Made by a program: the position numbers and the translations under genes
Notes under the pieces: generated by a model
Databases searched by the model: none
Told to the model about the DNA's origin: nothing
Seen by the model: the letters and a program-made list of their open reading frames with translations, nothing else
In this document: positions 21,968 through 34,600 of the stretch, in pieces
Layout: each line of letters opens with the position of its first letter
Numbering within the stretch: the stretch's first letter is position 1
NCBI RefSeq assembly: GCF_023278565.1
Contig: NC_064677.1
Coordinates: 868,001 to 932,000, forward strand
Length of the DNA stretch: 64,000 bases
Origin: Colletotrichum lupini
Taxonomy: Eukaryota > Ascomycota > Sordariomycetes > Glomerellales > Glomerellaceae
Direction: 5' to 3'

Positions 21968-23239
21968 ATACAGCTTAATCTTAGTTGATGATGACGGACG
22001 TAGCAAGCACGGAGTTAAGGGGCCGGCTTTAGTGTATATACCTAAGTAGACTCATGTATAATCGCCTTCTCTTCACATGTCTATATCGCTCGCACGTCTA
22101 TTGGATAAGGGCATGTGTCCTGGCATGGACTGCTCATAGAAACATTTGTTATCTGACCTATATTCATTGGCATTTGAAGTCAGTACCTGTGAAAAGAGTT
22201 TTAAAGCCGATGCTAGTTGGTGTGACGTCTTGAATTATCCAGTGATGACCATTGCCCTGAAGCGTTGACGCTGGGCCAAAGATTCATGTCATGGCTTCGG
22301 GTGGGGTGAAATGACAGTCGTCGAAGGCCTGAGAGGTGCCATGAACCTCCCTCGCTGTGAATCCTTGACCATAAGAAGTCCTCGTTTGGCCAGACACCCG
22401 ATTCAGACTATCACAGCGCTATGAATATCCGGTGCCATTGCACGGCTTCATCGGTTCGTGTCCGGATCCGTTCCGGACCTCAAACCCCAGTGATCTCCGT
22501 CTCCTCCGATATCCGCAGCCCCGTAAACAAGGCTTAGTCGGTCTCGACTGTCCATATCCAAATATTAATAGGAAAATTGATGTGCTCAATGGAGCTGAAC
22601 GGACCTTAACCTGGCCTCTTGGCTACCTGTATGCAACAGGCGAGAGCGGCACGGTGAAAACGCGATCAAAAGAGGAAGCTCGGAAAGGTTTAGTAAGAGG
22701 CCAAATTTAGACTTCGATTGAGTTTCCGCGGTGACAGGATTACCATGGTTGCAGCGCTCGACAGTGCTTTTAATCATTGGAACGCATGATTGAAAATTAC
22801 ACCATCAATTGCCGTTTCCCTCCTTGTCTATCCCTCGACTGACCGTCGCCATACCCAATTGCACGCACGAGACTCAATACGAGAGTCGATGCGGTTCTCA
22901 TGCGCGTTGACTCGGGCGACATTGCTCATTTCGGCAGTTCACTGGAGATCCTTGCTGTCCTGGGGATCCGAACGTTGCCCTGGCGGTGGAGTGGTCGACC
23001 TTTCTCGCGATTTAAGCTTGTCCGCCAAGCTTCCAAGGCCTCGTGTTCACGATGGACTCCTCCAGTGTTGGACGTCTTGCCTTGGCCCGTTGCCGTCATT
23101 TCCCTCTTTTCTGGGAATATTCTATGTATAAGTAGATGAGGTAGGTAGCGATGACGGGTTTGGGGAATCGTGGAGATCTTCTTAGGGTGTCGCTCCTCTG
23201 CACGAACCGCACCGCCAATTTCCACCGACTTTCGATACG
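21968..23239. promoter_or_regulatory. intergenic region with TATA-like element before the M43 protease
   Basis: No gene recognised. TATAAG at 23127-23132 lies about 110 bp upstream of the protease start codon and is a plausible core promoter. Confidence 0.45.
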
Positions 23240-24217
23240 ATGATGTCGCGTGCCGCCGCAGCGCTGCTGCTTTCCTTTGGAATATCGTCGGTTCTCGGGT
23301 CGCTCCGATGCTTCAATGATGACTTGGCCGCTATTGAGACGCCGATCATCGCGCTTCCGGCCTACGTCAAGCGTCAAGAGTCCAAGCCGGTCGACGTGTA
23401 CTTTCACGTCACCAGCACCGTGGCCAACAAGGATAGAATCACCGACGCAGTCGTCGATGCCCAGGTAAGACCTACTGACGCTCTCACCAAAAGCCAGTAC
23501 TGACCGAATCCCACAAGTTTGAGGTCCTGCACTCAACGTACCTCAAGTACGGCTTCGAGCTGAATCTCGTCAACGTTTCGCGCATCGTAGATGACGTCCT
23601 CGGCAAGGGCTTCTACGAGGAATCCGGCATCGGCATCCCCGACTTTGAAGGCTACGTCGCCTGGCGCACCGCCACACGCCGCGGGGGCTACGATGCGCTC
23701 AACGTCTACTTCTTCTCGGATCTGGGTGTCAGCCTTGGCGGACAGTGCGCGCTCGCAGGTGTCGTGCAGGAGGGCAGCCAACAATTCTATACCGATGGAT
23801 GCTGGGTCAACGGCGACTCCATGCCTGGCATGACGCCCCGCAGCGGCAACGACACGACACCGCGGAAGGGGCATGTTGCTATCCATGAGGTCGGGCACTG
23901 GTTTGGGCTGCTCCATACGTTCCATGGACGTTTCTGTGAAGGGATCAATGATCAGGTTGCCGATACGCCTGCGCAAGCTGGTGGGAGCTCGGGGTGTCCT
24001 GTTGGAAGGGACTCTTGCCCTGATTCGCCTGGTTTGGATCCCATTCACAACTTCATGGATTACTCGGATGACACTTGGTGAGTGAATATGCAGTGATCGA
24101 GGCTCTCCGATTGGAGTCGAAGATACTGACTGTTAATCCAGCACGACTGAGTTCACTCCTGGACAGGAAGAGCGTATGCACCAGCAGTTCGATGTGTATA
24201 GAAGATGGCAGGGTTAA
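23240..24217 (+). CDS. secreted zinc metalloprotease, family M43 (pappalysin-like)
   Basis: Exons 23240-23464, 23518-24077 and 24142-24217 encode 286 aa. The N-terminus (MMSRAAAALLLSFGISSVLG) is a signal peptide and is followed by a short propeptide-like stretch ending near KRQ. The zinc site HEVGHWFGLLH begins at residue 198 and fits HExxHxxGxxH of metzincins. The Met-turn is HNFMDYSDD, followed by C-TTEFTPGQEERM, all usual for fungal M43B enzymes. The length is normal. Family members degrade extracellular proteins, and in plant or animal pathogens some act on host proteins. The last exon, only 76 nt, was placed by its conserved sequence and frame. Confidence 0.92.
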
Positions 24218-25355
24218 ATTTTGGTGGTATGATGGCGGGATGTTGCTATTTTTCTACCAGTGTTCGGGTTTCTCCATCACTAGCTTCATGCTCCGACCCG
24301 AGGATAATGAAGTCATGAGTATTAATGCGTTAAGCACCTCAAGTGACCTGGTTCGATGCTTGGACTGTACAACTCTACCTATCTCTCAAAGTCTGCAACG
24401 CCGTCTTCAGGGCTATCATTAAATGTCCCGGTGTAATTAAAGTGCCATATTGCCGCGGGCAAAGATTACAGAACGTTTTGAAAGAATATCTTCATCGAAC
24501 TTCGGTAAGAAAATGCATTGTCAAGGATCTTCTCCGCGACTCTAGGCAGAGAAAGGAGGACGGGATGGGGCTTATTCGGGCCCGAAAGCATCGTCGGCCT
24601 CGCCGGGTCGGCGTGACCACCATTCTGACGGACACTCAAGGCAGCTCAGGCGTGAAGAGAGTCTCCTTCCAGGTTCTGAGGCTGGCAAGTGTAATAAGTA
24701 ATACGAAGCTTATGCGCAGTGCTTGTAGACTTGCAGGTTTATAAGTACTAAGGATGCGCCCGCAACCTTCGGTTCTGCCGTGTTGCGACACAACGATAGC
24801 AGCAGCCAGGGGACGAGGGATGCTTCTGGGTTGCAATATGAGGGCTGCTCTCGTAGCTCCAGCAGGTCAGAATGCCGGCTTGCGGCGTCCGTCACACCGA
24901 AGACTCTTGGCCGTGTACACAAAGTGAGTATGCAGCGAGAGTCCGATGCGCCACTTCTAGCCTTACGTCGCCCTATGTGGCGCCTGCAACAGAAATCATT
25001 GGCTGTGTAGTTCGAGGCATCCGATTGCCTTTCCAAGGATCCTTTCGTTTCTGCCTTGGGATTATGGAATATTTCACGACTGACATTTGAGTCATTCACC
25101 TTGCATGCGAGGTATTTCAATGCGGGCTGCATGGTTTTCGGCTCTGCATTTCTCAGGACGACTCTCCCTCTTAGGGCGTTCAGGCAGAGTCGAAGGCATA
25201 CTTTTCCAGAGTCGCACGATTAAAGAGGCCTATGATGATTCTGATCGATATAATCAGCGTGAATCCTTCCTGGAAATGGATTCTTGATTCTTTTGCTCGT
25301 AGTGACAGGGTCACCAAGCCAACTTGCGTCTGCCAGTTTCTCCTGCAACGTGAAC
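24218..25355. other. gene-free interval
   Basis: About 1.1 kb with no recognisable coding region; small frames on both strands show no family motifs. Confidence 0.5.
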
Positions 25356-28147
25356 ATGGATCCACTGTCTATCACAGCTTCGATCATCACCCTGATCGAG
25401 GCATCGGGTATCGTGAGTCAATTTTAAAGTCTATAGTCTAATTTCAAAATGTAGTCTAACGAGGTGTACTTCGAACATTGCAGCTCACAAAGTCCTTGCA
25501 TGGCTTCATTCATGGTCTGAAGACGGTGGATGCCAGGGTCACTAGGCTCTGTGAGGAGCTCAAGAACCTGACGAATCTGCTGGAAGCAGTGGAAGGAGCC
25601 TTGAAAGATTGCCGATCCTACGACCTTGCAAAGGTTGAAGAAGACCTGCTGCAACAAAGCGATATCGCGCTTGCAGACTGCCAGACTACCCTGAATGACT
25701 TGAAGATGCTCATCGAGAAGATCAAGAAGGCGGCAAGCTCTCGAGCTCTTGGATGGAAGATCAAAGCCATGTTCGACCTCTCAGTCCATGGCAATGAATT
25801 AGTGACATTCCAAGAGAAGATTCACAAGTCTAATGGGGCTTTGCAGACGATATTTCACACCATCACTGTGTCAGTATTTTCGTCAATCTGTTGATTTATG
25901 CCCCCCCCCCCCCCCCCCCCTCACCCAAACCTAGTTAGAGTCGCCTTGCGCTGAAGCCGGTCAACTAATCCGTCAAATCATAGATCGCTTTCTCTCAAAA
26001 GCAAAATGTCCCACACTCTGATCATGGACGAATTATTCAGATTGAGGCAGTCTATCGACCGAGCTCATGAAATATCGGCAAAGCCATCCGAAGTGTTTAC
26101 GCACAGCTTCAGTCGCCTATCCGACGCAAGACTTTCTAGAAACCTGAAAGCTCTGGCGAAAGCGGCCGATGGCTTTTACTCTACTGCAAGCTCATCTGCC
26201 GGCACATCCCGGGGAGACCACAGCGACAGAACCTGGAAACCCTCATCATCCGCCGGTTTCAGTGGGCCAGGTCATCTTTCATCGTTCCAGCGAGAAAGAA
26301 TAGAGCGATTCATCGTCGACGGTCGAACTCGAAACGGATCCATGACTCCACAGCTGCTTCCGCAAGTAAATACTTCGTTCCACAACCTGTCACCTCCAGA
26401 AACTTGTTTTTCGCCAGTCAAAAGCAATCCTCCAGCTCCAGATGACGGGGATGAACTAAAAAGTCTAGAAGTTGCTGCCAGTGGAGACAACAAACTAGAA
26501 GAAGAAGATGAAGAAGATGATGATGATGACGAAGCTGCGTTCAGTAGGGAATACATTCTCTGCATTCGCCAGATTGCGATTGAGAGCATCAAGGCTCGAG
26601 ACTTCACCAAAGCTGGTGACCTATTGGAGAAAGCTCTCGCACGATGCGAGAAAGCTACCGCAGACAAGGAGGAGTACTGCCAGAGTAGCTACATCTCGAT
26701 GCGCAGCCTCAAGGTCCAGCTTGCCATTTGTTACTTCTTCCAGGGCAACTGGAAGTTGGCTGAACCTGTCGTTATGGACTTGGCCTCTTCCAAGTCCAGC
26801 AGGGATAGTGTGGTGTGCAACTTATTGCATGCTCTGGCACTTGCGTACTTGTCTGAGTATTCCTTTGACATAGCTCTTGACACCTGCAAGCAAGCACTCA
26901 GGGGACACGCACGATTATCCAAGCTACGCAAGACCGATGTTATCATGCAAGACTTGAACAATAGTTTAGGGTTGTTGGCTACGACGTACGACATGACTAG
27001 CGACTACCTCAGCGCAGAAGTCTTTCGACGCAGGCTATCACCGGGATTCAAGTACCGGCATCCGGCCAATGTTGCGGATTTCCTTCAAAATCACTCTGAC
27101 TTTCTCACTGCGGCCCTGGGCCCGTATACCCTCGATCCAGCCTGTGTGGTTCTACCAGACTCTCCGATAGGACAGCCCAGTGAGCAGGATGCCACCACGA
27201 GCTCACCATCTGAACAGGAGGTGTCACAAGTCCGATGGGATGGCTGGGGAACCATCAACCATCTCCCCTCGAATCTACGACTCAACATGGCAAATCACCG
27301 TCGGCTCGAAGTTGATACGAGCAAAATAGTAGTCGCACGTTCGAGATCGTGCACCATCGAAGGCCACACAGTCGATGGGAGTTCGCCGACGGAAACAATC
27401 CCGACAAGCCCTGCGACAACAGCATCTTCACCCAATACCACACCTGAGAGTTCTCCTGTGTATGGTCGAATCGCTCGTTCATTCAGTGCCATGGGGTTGA
27501 ACAGGTCAATAGCTAGGTCAGAGCCTGGTCTTGGCACCGTTTCCGAGCTATCACTGCCATGCGATTCTCGCCGACAAAGCACCCGAGATACCAGACTGCC
27601 TCTGCGTTTGAACCGAGAGACCTGGAGTGCAATCGAACTGGAACGCCCTGCAATGCTTCCAGCGGCAAGGCATACAGAAAGGTGGGCATGGATAAGAAGT
27701 TGGCGGATGCCTCAATCCGACGGTGTGCTCGAGGAGAGACGCCGGCCTACCAAGCTCCAGAGACGATCTGCGACTCGAGTCCCGGGGCGAAGTGTGACTG
27801 TTGGCGAGTGGTTCACTCCCGCAAAATGGTTCCGTACTGGTCGAACCGTTTTGAGGCAGGCAAGTTCCTATCATCGCGTTGTAGTAGCTGCGGAACCCCG
27901 GCGTATGCCTGCCGGACCAAGATTCCCAGAACTCAACGGCAATGCTGTATCGGAGCTGGGAATTACTAGTCCTACTCCGGAGCTCGAACAGCATCAGTCG
28001 TCGCCAATCTCAGCTACACCTCAACAGGTACATTTCTACGTATCACACTCTCGAGACAGATCAAACGCAACGGCACTTACGGAAGTCCGTGAGCTGGATG
28101 CAACCCCGGCGATCTCATGCGTGTCAAACAATGCTACCCAGATATAG
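25356..28147 (+). CDS. PF17111-like N-terminus plus TPR-like protein (NLR-related architecture without NACHT)
   Basis: Exons 25356-25412, 25484-25869 and 25984-28147 give 868 aa. The start MDPLSITASIITLIEASG is the hallmark of the fungal N-terminal domain PF17111 often found ahead of ankyrin, TPR or NACHT modules. Next come long amphipathic helices (residues about 20-150: LCEELKNLTNLLEAVEGAL, CQTTLNDLKMLIEKIKKA). An acidic run (EEEDEEDDDDDEAAF) leads into helical repeats resembling TPRs (KAGDLLEKALARCEKA, VCNLLHALALAYLSEYSFDIALDTCKQAL). The last 330 residues are Ser/Thr/Pro-rich and probably disordered. No Walker A or B motif is seen, so this is not a full STAND/NLR protein. The second donor was taken as GTCAGT at 25870 to fit phase. 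The role is unknown; signalling or self/non-self recognition is speculative. Confidence 0.72.
25901..25920. repeat. C20 homopolymer within an intron
   Basis: Twenty consecutive cytosines in the second intron of the PF17111-like gene. The length is error-prone for sequencing and may vary between isolates. Confidence 0.95.
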
Positions 28148-28320
28148 GCACAATACGCCTTGGGAATCTCGAGCTCATATTCAATATTGGAAGGATAATG
28201 AGACCGGTCTCCTTGGAAGTTTCACATAGATCAGCCACCATCCAGACGATGCAGGGCATCAAACCAAAGTAGGGGCTTGACTATGAGCTTAAAGTCATGG
28301 TTATTTCAATAGTCAAATAC

Positions 28321-28674
28321 TTAGCCGGGGATTTTCTGTAGAGAAACCACCCCGATTTTTTCATAATACTCAAGTAATGCTTTCTCGCATGAGGTGATAG
28401 GCACGTACTTCATTCCCAGCGGTGCCGCATCGTGATCTTGAACGACCATCACGGCCCGGAGAACGCCGGGCCCCACCAGGCCGTTGCTGCCCGGATCGCT
28501 GTCTCCACTCTCATCGGAGATGGCCCCATAGAGCGGCGGGATGACGTCGCAACCCGCAATCTCGATCTGGGCCAGTCTTTTCCCATTATCTTTATTTCTT
28601 TTCACCCACTTGGATACCACGTCCCATCCCACCATCTCCCTCCCGCTGGTCTCTCTCCCCACGTGCTCCATCAC
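28321..28674 (-). CDS. possible small protein, unrecognised
   Basis: A 117-aa frame on the minus strand beginning MMEHVGRETSG and ending LLEYYEKIGVVSLQKIPG. Composition is protein-like, but I recognise no family, signal peptide or membrane segment. It faces the 3' end of the gene at 25356. It could be a real short gene, the last exon of a longer one, or chance. Confidence 0.3.
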   Translation of the reverse strand: MMEHVGRETSGREMVGWDVVSKWVKRNKDNGKRLAQIEIAGCDVIPPLYGAISDESGDSDPGSNGLVGPGVLRAVMVVQDHDAAPLGMKYVPITSCEKALLEYYEKIGVVSLQKIPG

Positions 28675-29319
28675 GAAACCAACCAGCTCGAAGAGTGTGA
28701 GGAGATGACTCTAGCTCACCCAAAGAGGCATTTTCCCACCACTCACTCCCCAAGGCGTAATCTGAAACCCAAAGCCAACAAGAGAGCAGCTCGCTTGCGC
28801 TGAGTGGTCAAAGCTAGCCAGGAGGACTCTCCCCCGCGTGGCGCATCTTTCACACAACTTTTGATGTGGCTGCCAACTTCCAGGATTTTGTCATTGCGCT
28901 TGATGATGCCGCTGCGCAGGGGTCCTCGACGGGGGTCCTCCCCGGCTGCCTGACAGCACCTCGAAGCACGGCAGCCTATGGCATCGCGCCTCGACGCCTC
29001 CATCACGGACCCGTATGACGTATCCATGGGCATCTTCAGCCACACGTACGCACATGCGTAGTAAAGTAGGAGAAGGGATGAGCGAGTGACGACTCTGATG
29101 ATGAAGTGTGTGCGAGGGAGCTGCTGGTGGTACTGGTGCTTGGGCTCGGCTGGGCCTTTTGGATGGACGTATATCAGGCTGATGGCCCACGTCGTGTTTC
29201 CCATCCGTTTATGGTGTTCATCTCGTTGATCTTATTGCACACTTGATTGTACTTTCCATCATCATACAAACAGTCAAAATTACCACATCTCTTAGTACTC
29301 TTTATCAGAATCCTTCATA
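28675..29319. promoter_or_regulatory. upstream region of the 29320 gene
   Basis: About 640 bp without a recognisable gene. It should contain the promoter of the following plus-strand gene; no specific element is assigned. Confidence 0.4.
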
Positions 29320-29886
29320 ATGGCAGAGTGGGCAAAACAAGCATACAACACCCAGTACGAGAAGTGGGTTCCATGGCTCGAGGACGTCTACCTGAGATGG
29401 TTCACCAAGGACAACAAGGCCAGCTACGCGACTAAGGGTAAGCCACCAACGCCTTCACGAACCTCTCCCATCACACTAGTACCTGGGCTAGTGAGTAGCC
29501 GTTAAGAATCCGTGCTAACGTGTTCGTGTTCAGATACCCTCGACAAGAGCAAGGTCACTGGCGTCGAGCAAGTCGACACTCTCCAAGACGGCGTGCACAA
29601 CCTCGCTGCCGGCCAGGTCGGCCAGGGCGGTCTCCTCCAGCCCGTTGGCGATATGGTCTCCGAGGAGGGTGTCAACCGCGCCGAGCGCCAAGGCAAGGAT
29701 GACGAGGGCGGCTACGTGCCCACCGCTGTCCCCGGCTCGGGTGCGCTGAACCAGGCGGGCAGCGGTGTGGCCGAGGGCAGCAAGACCGTTGCTGGCAAGA
29801 CCACTGAGGGCGTCAAGGGCGCTGGCGGCTTCGTCGGTGGCCTGTTTGGCGGCGGTGCTGGCAAGACCAAGCCTGAGCAGAAGTAA
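29320..29886 (+). CDS. small conserved fungal protein, Gly-rich C-terminus
   Basis: Exons 29320-29437 and 29534-29886 encode 156 aa. The first 100 residues (MAEWAKQAYNTQYEKWVPWLED, then KDNKASYATKDTLDKSKVTG and GVNRAERQGKD) resemble a conserved family of small fungal proteins that I know only as uncharacterised. The tail is a repetitive, hydrophilic Gly/Ala/Thr/Lys stretch (GSKTVAGKTTEGVKGAGGF) with LEA-like character, ending in a GGLFGGG cluster. No signal peptide is seen. The strong codon bias in exon 2 suggests abundant expression. LEA-like composition hints at a stress role, but this is not demonstrated. Confidence 0.8.
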
Positions 29887-30420
29887 ATACCCCATCAACA
29901 ACAAATATCGACTCTGCGAGGCCGGAAGAGCTTGCACCTTGTTGGCAGCCTCTACACTTGCACTTGAACGGGGGAACGCAGCGTTTTGATGCTGTCCTTG
30001 GATTACTGGCGTTAGATTGCAACGGAATTTTGTCGATTAGCTCTGACCACAATACCCACATACGGTCTTTGAATTGAAACTCATCATAATTACAATGCCT
30101 TGTCTTAATAGCTGTGACATATCAAATTTGCATAGCCCATTTTAAGCAAACAATATTCCCGCTTCTGGATGCGGCATTGACGAAGCAGCTATTGGTTGGC
30201 TTACTCTCATAAATAAATTGGTAGAGACCGTTTTTGCTCCTCTGCATCTCTGGTTGGCGGGACTGAATGTTGGTTCATGACCGTTTGCTAGCCTTTCAAG
30301 GTTGTAACAAACAGGCTCATATCTCTAGAGTCTTCTCATTTCAAATTTCCACCATCGACCTGATTCCTTCTTCCTTCTCCCTTCACTGAGCCTTCCGTTT
30401 CCGATTCGCTCCCTCCCAAG
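29887..30420. other. intergenic region
   Basis: About 530 bp, A/T-richer than the genes around it. It carries the 3' end of one gene and the pyrimidine-rich leader (30340-30420) of the next. No gene seen. Confidence 0.45.
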
Positions 30421-31682
30421 ATGAGTGACCAGGTCCATCAGCCCGGCCATACTGGCGCTCGCTCAATAGCAAGCCCAATCGCCCTGGCTAGAAAGCTCAA
30501 GAGGAGAATATCCTACGTTCGATCTGATATCAAAGCCAGAATGTCTTCGAGTGCGGCCGTTCCCAAGCTACATGTATTCACCGGCAGCGATTCCTCAGAG
30601 ACCCTCGTGGCGCCCGACGAGATATATCGCGCTTCCGTCGAAGACCTATTGGGCGACGTATCTCACCATCACAATCACAACTTACACAGGCAATCCCTTG
30701 TTGACCGATCGAGTCTGGGTTTACTGGGCAGGCTTCCAAAAGAGATCCGAGAGATCGTATATCAAGATCTATGGCGTATGTCTGGCTTTGGTCTGCACAT
30801 CATCTTGACTGAAGCCGGCTTTGGACATTCCCGGTGCTTACTTGAAAGACTCGAGTCTACCATCGTTGAGGGAGATGACGCCTGGGAATTTACTTGGATG
30901 GGCTCTGATTCTGATGCCAGAGGGTCAGTATCGCTTTGGTACAAGCGAGAGATGTCAGCGTGGTGTGATCACTGGAAATGTCAAGAGGCGAGGGATGAAA
31001 GAGAGATATGGCGAGATATTGCGCGGCGCCGAATAGGTCACGGAGTCTCGGTCGGCTCTTCTTCGCCGTATCTGCCCATGATGCTGACCTGTAAGACATT
31101 GTAAGTTGAACTTCCCACTTGAGAGTATGGAGAGCGCTTACAAAACTCCCACACATTATTACAGTCACTTACATAAAAGCATATAGATATGCCGAATGTT
31201 CCTCATCAATCTACAAGTCTACCGAATTCACCATCACCGACATCAACCTAGCACGGAACCTCTTCGGTGTCCGATGGAAGACGCCCATCAGTCACCCACT
31301 CCGGCGCATCAACTTCTCTTTCAGGCGCCAGGCAAACCAAGGGAGCACGTTCGAGCAGTGGGTAGAATCATGGAGCGCTATCCTGCGGCTCCTCGACACT
31401 CCACAGCTGATGACTGTCAATCTCTGGCTGGACAGTGACATCTACTACGAACGATACTGGTTATCCGTGACCGGCAACGTCCTCTGGCGGGTCCCGGAAG
31501 CGCTGGCCCACAAAGTCGCCGTCAGCCTTCCGCCGGACGGGCATGGCGACCGCATTGCGGGGGCCGCGTGGCTGACGGGCCTAGACGAGGTGCCGTGGGC
31601 GGCCTCTAACACTGGCGTGCGCTCGCTGAGGCGCGAGGGAGGCGAAGTTGTTAATCCTGAGGTGAGACGGGCGCGGTCTTGA
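30421..31682 (+). CDS. DUF7730 / F-box-like uncharacterised protein
   Basis: Exons 30421-31100 and 31187-31682 encode 391 aa. The N-terminal about 95 residues are basic and Ser-rich. The segment LLGRLPKEIREIVYQDLW (near residue 100) matches the short F-box-like helix that opens many fungal DUF7730 proteins. The segment MLTCKTLYAECSSSIYKSTEF across the splice junction fits the family's usual continuation (a TCR/K-x-hydrophobic-Y-x-E block). No catalytic motif is present. Such proteins are numerous and poorly studied in filamentous ascomycetes, and ubiquitin-ligase adaptor function is only suggested by the F-box resemblance. The donor GTAAGT at 31101 was chosen by phase. Confidence 0.7.
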
Positions 31683-34600
31683 CTTTGCGGGGGAGGATGG
31701 ACGGGTCTGGAACTTTTGGGTTTCTCCTACCCGACCTTACGTGAGAGGAGGGAAACATGTGAGATTGGCCCGACGGGATGGGTGCCTTTTGAAGTGGTGA
31801 TGGGACGACGCATGGGATGTGATAGCCTGGGGGGGCTGAGAATCGGTCTAGATTTGTGTAGCCCGGGAGATGGACGGCGGGATAGCCAATGATTTCGTCT
31901 CGTGTATCTGGGAGATCTGCTCTGCCGGCATGCGTTGGACGTCGATGATCCCCGTCATGAAACTGCGAGACGCCTCATGGGCTGAAGTGCTGTGGCCTAA
32001 GAGCTTGCGAGAAGCTTGCTAGGGAGTGCCGCGGAGGGGATCCCAGGTATCCATCATCACACCCTATCCGGCGGAAGCGAAGGAACACTTTGTCGCGTTG
32101 GCGAAGTGAGCGAAAGGCACGGCGGGAAACTCTAAAGTCGGTCCATCGTCCTGTCAACGCCCAGAGGTTCGATTGACGTGCGCGTAAGCTCTGGACATCA
32201 TCCGTACTCAGTGAAGTGTAGTCTACATGTAGTGTTGTGTAGTATCTGTAACGAAAGAACCCTTCAGGTACCGTGAATGTAGCCCGGTGCGTCTTCGGCG
32301 AATTCACATAGGCAACTTCGGTATTCATTGTCAATTGGTTGGAGGCAGTAGTCTCGGAGCTTACGCCGCCTCATCTCTCGGTCGAGTAAGAGAGCTTGAT
32401 GGTGGTGATGTTGCAACGATGCGGGGTACAGGTAGCTTCCGGTCAGCGACAAGATTGCAGAGAAGACTTCGTCGTTGCCAGCCTGTCAGGATCTTGGCGT
32501 GAGCTTGTCAACACGTTATGGGACGGTGTTTCTCGTTCGTTTGCATAGCTGATCCGTCACTGCCTCGTTTCGACACGGCAACGGAAGCGGACGGAATGTT
32601 GTAGTTCAGTATCCGTACAACAGTACGCGGAGTTCACATTATCACCGGATAGCGCGGATCACAATCGTTGTCTATCAAACTCAATGCTGAAAGTAATTGG
32701 CCAGGGGTTCGGGGAGCATTTCCTCCGAAAGCGATAGAAAAAAGCTTGGGATATTGAAAACATCGTGAGGGTCCGAACATCATTGATTGAAGATGATCCA
32801 CCGGACAAAGTGGGATAGGGAGGGATCCCGGCCGGTGCAATTCATATCCTGCCCCAAGTCTCCGGAGCTCGCGACATGTGTTCGACGCCCGCAGAGAGAC
32901 TGGGTGCCCGGCCGATATGGGCCGCCATGATACGACTCTTTGATGAGGGTTGATAATCACGATGAGTTAGCCTGTCAGCTGCATTCATCGAACCATTTCT
33001 TCGCACTTCCCGGTTCTTCCCCGTTCCAAGAACCTGCATTAACGCGTTCGGTTCTTCGGAAGGGGGACCGTTTTGGAGACATCTAAGGATCTCGGATAGA
33101 ATGCCAAAGACTCTCTCACAAGCTCGCAATTGCCTCTCTTCTACTCCGTACAGGGGAGAGAGAGCTTTCGGTTCACGGCCGAGAGTGGGAAAACGGGGTT
33201 CCATGCGATAGACAAGACAGCACCAGCGCAGGCGGGACCCCCCGGGGGCTAGTTTCGCGAAAACTTCCATCAGGGACGGCCGAAGTGGGCACAACAGGCT
33301 TGACAAGATCGGAATCCAAATGGCTGATCGGCGTTCTGACAGCAACTTGCCTGGTCTGGCAGACGCAAAAGCGACAGGAGGCTCTGCTTGGGTCTTCTTC
33401 TAGCGCCTATATCGCTCTCATACCCGGAGCCGGGGGCGTTGCTTAGACGCTGCATTGCGAGCTAGTATAGTATAGAAACCCCTCGAAAGTGGGAATTCTG
33501 CCTTGGGTCAGAGCTTCTATGCATATCTACCGACTTTTCTAGAGAGCCATGGAAATCAGGTTTTCAATGATCCGGACGACAGAGGAAAGAACCGGCCTAG
33601 CTCAACACGGCGAGGGGTGATGTTTCGGGACGGCGTGAGCCAGAAGTTCAGAACTAGACATGCAAGCCATTGGAATTTCCCAAGTTGGGCGCAAACGCTG
33701 TGAGAAACTAGCCAGACCCAAGATTCTGTGCCTTTCTTGGCGCGTGTACAAGGAACTTTGGTGCAGACCCCATCCTTCTGGCGGGGGTCGCAAAAGCGAA
33801 GCTATTCGCAGTCTTGGAGCATTTCGACAGAATGTAACCTCACCCTGACCACTAGCCTTAGCACCGGCAGCAGCACCTGCCACCTCACCGAACCCATAGC
33901 AAACCTGTCTACTAGGGGGTCGATGGTACCTCGCCATTAAGCTACCTGCAATCAGATAGGGCCGCCGAGGAGCGAGACCGCGTGGAGGCTGGAGGCTTGT
34001 CTTGAAAGGTCCCGAAAGCAAGATTCTTGCTGCATGGCCATGACTACGCCGCGGCGACTTCCTGTCATTCTCTCACACATCGTGACTCGAGAGGGATTTC
34101 ATCTACATCTCGCAACATCGGACCATATTGGCCTTATGCTTCTAACCTTTTTCTTCCTTGCTGGGCTTGCTGCACGTAAGCCTACCCTGTCGGCCGTTGG
34201 CTCCCACATGAGCTACGTTGCCCCGCGGCGTGGGCCCTCCGCCTGCCGGAGAGTGTGGACGAAAGTTGGATATAGCTGCCGTATCCGGATGTACCGTCCA
34301 AAGCGAGGAAAGAAGCGGGCGTGTTCCACGATGCCCCGAAACCGCGTTGCCGGATATAGTACGAAGCAGAGGATGGGGGAGTTGCGCCCGCCACGTTCCC
34401 CATTTCAGCCACATCCGACAGCATGTCGTTGGAGGGGTTAACAATTACACTAAAGATATGCCTCGCGCATGGGCAGCAAGGAGTATAAGCGGCGTGCGTT
34501 TGAGTCCCTTGAAGCTCATCCTCCTAGTCGGAGAATAAAGGCAAGCTCCGGGCTGGAACTTGGAAGTTGGAAGGGCTGGACCTCTATAGACCTTTGAGGG

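Noticed and set aside
20486..22006. 506-aa frame on the minus strand opposite the FAD oxidase
   Set aside because: It is the antisense shadow of a strongly GC3-biased gene; it has Val/Gly/Leu-rich repetitive composition and no motifs.
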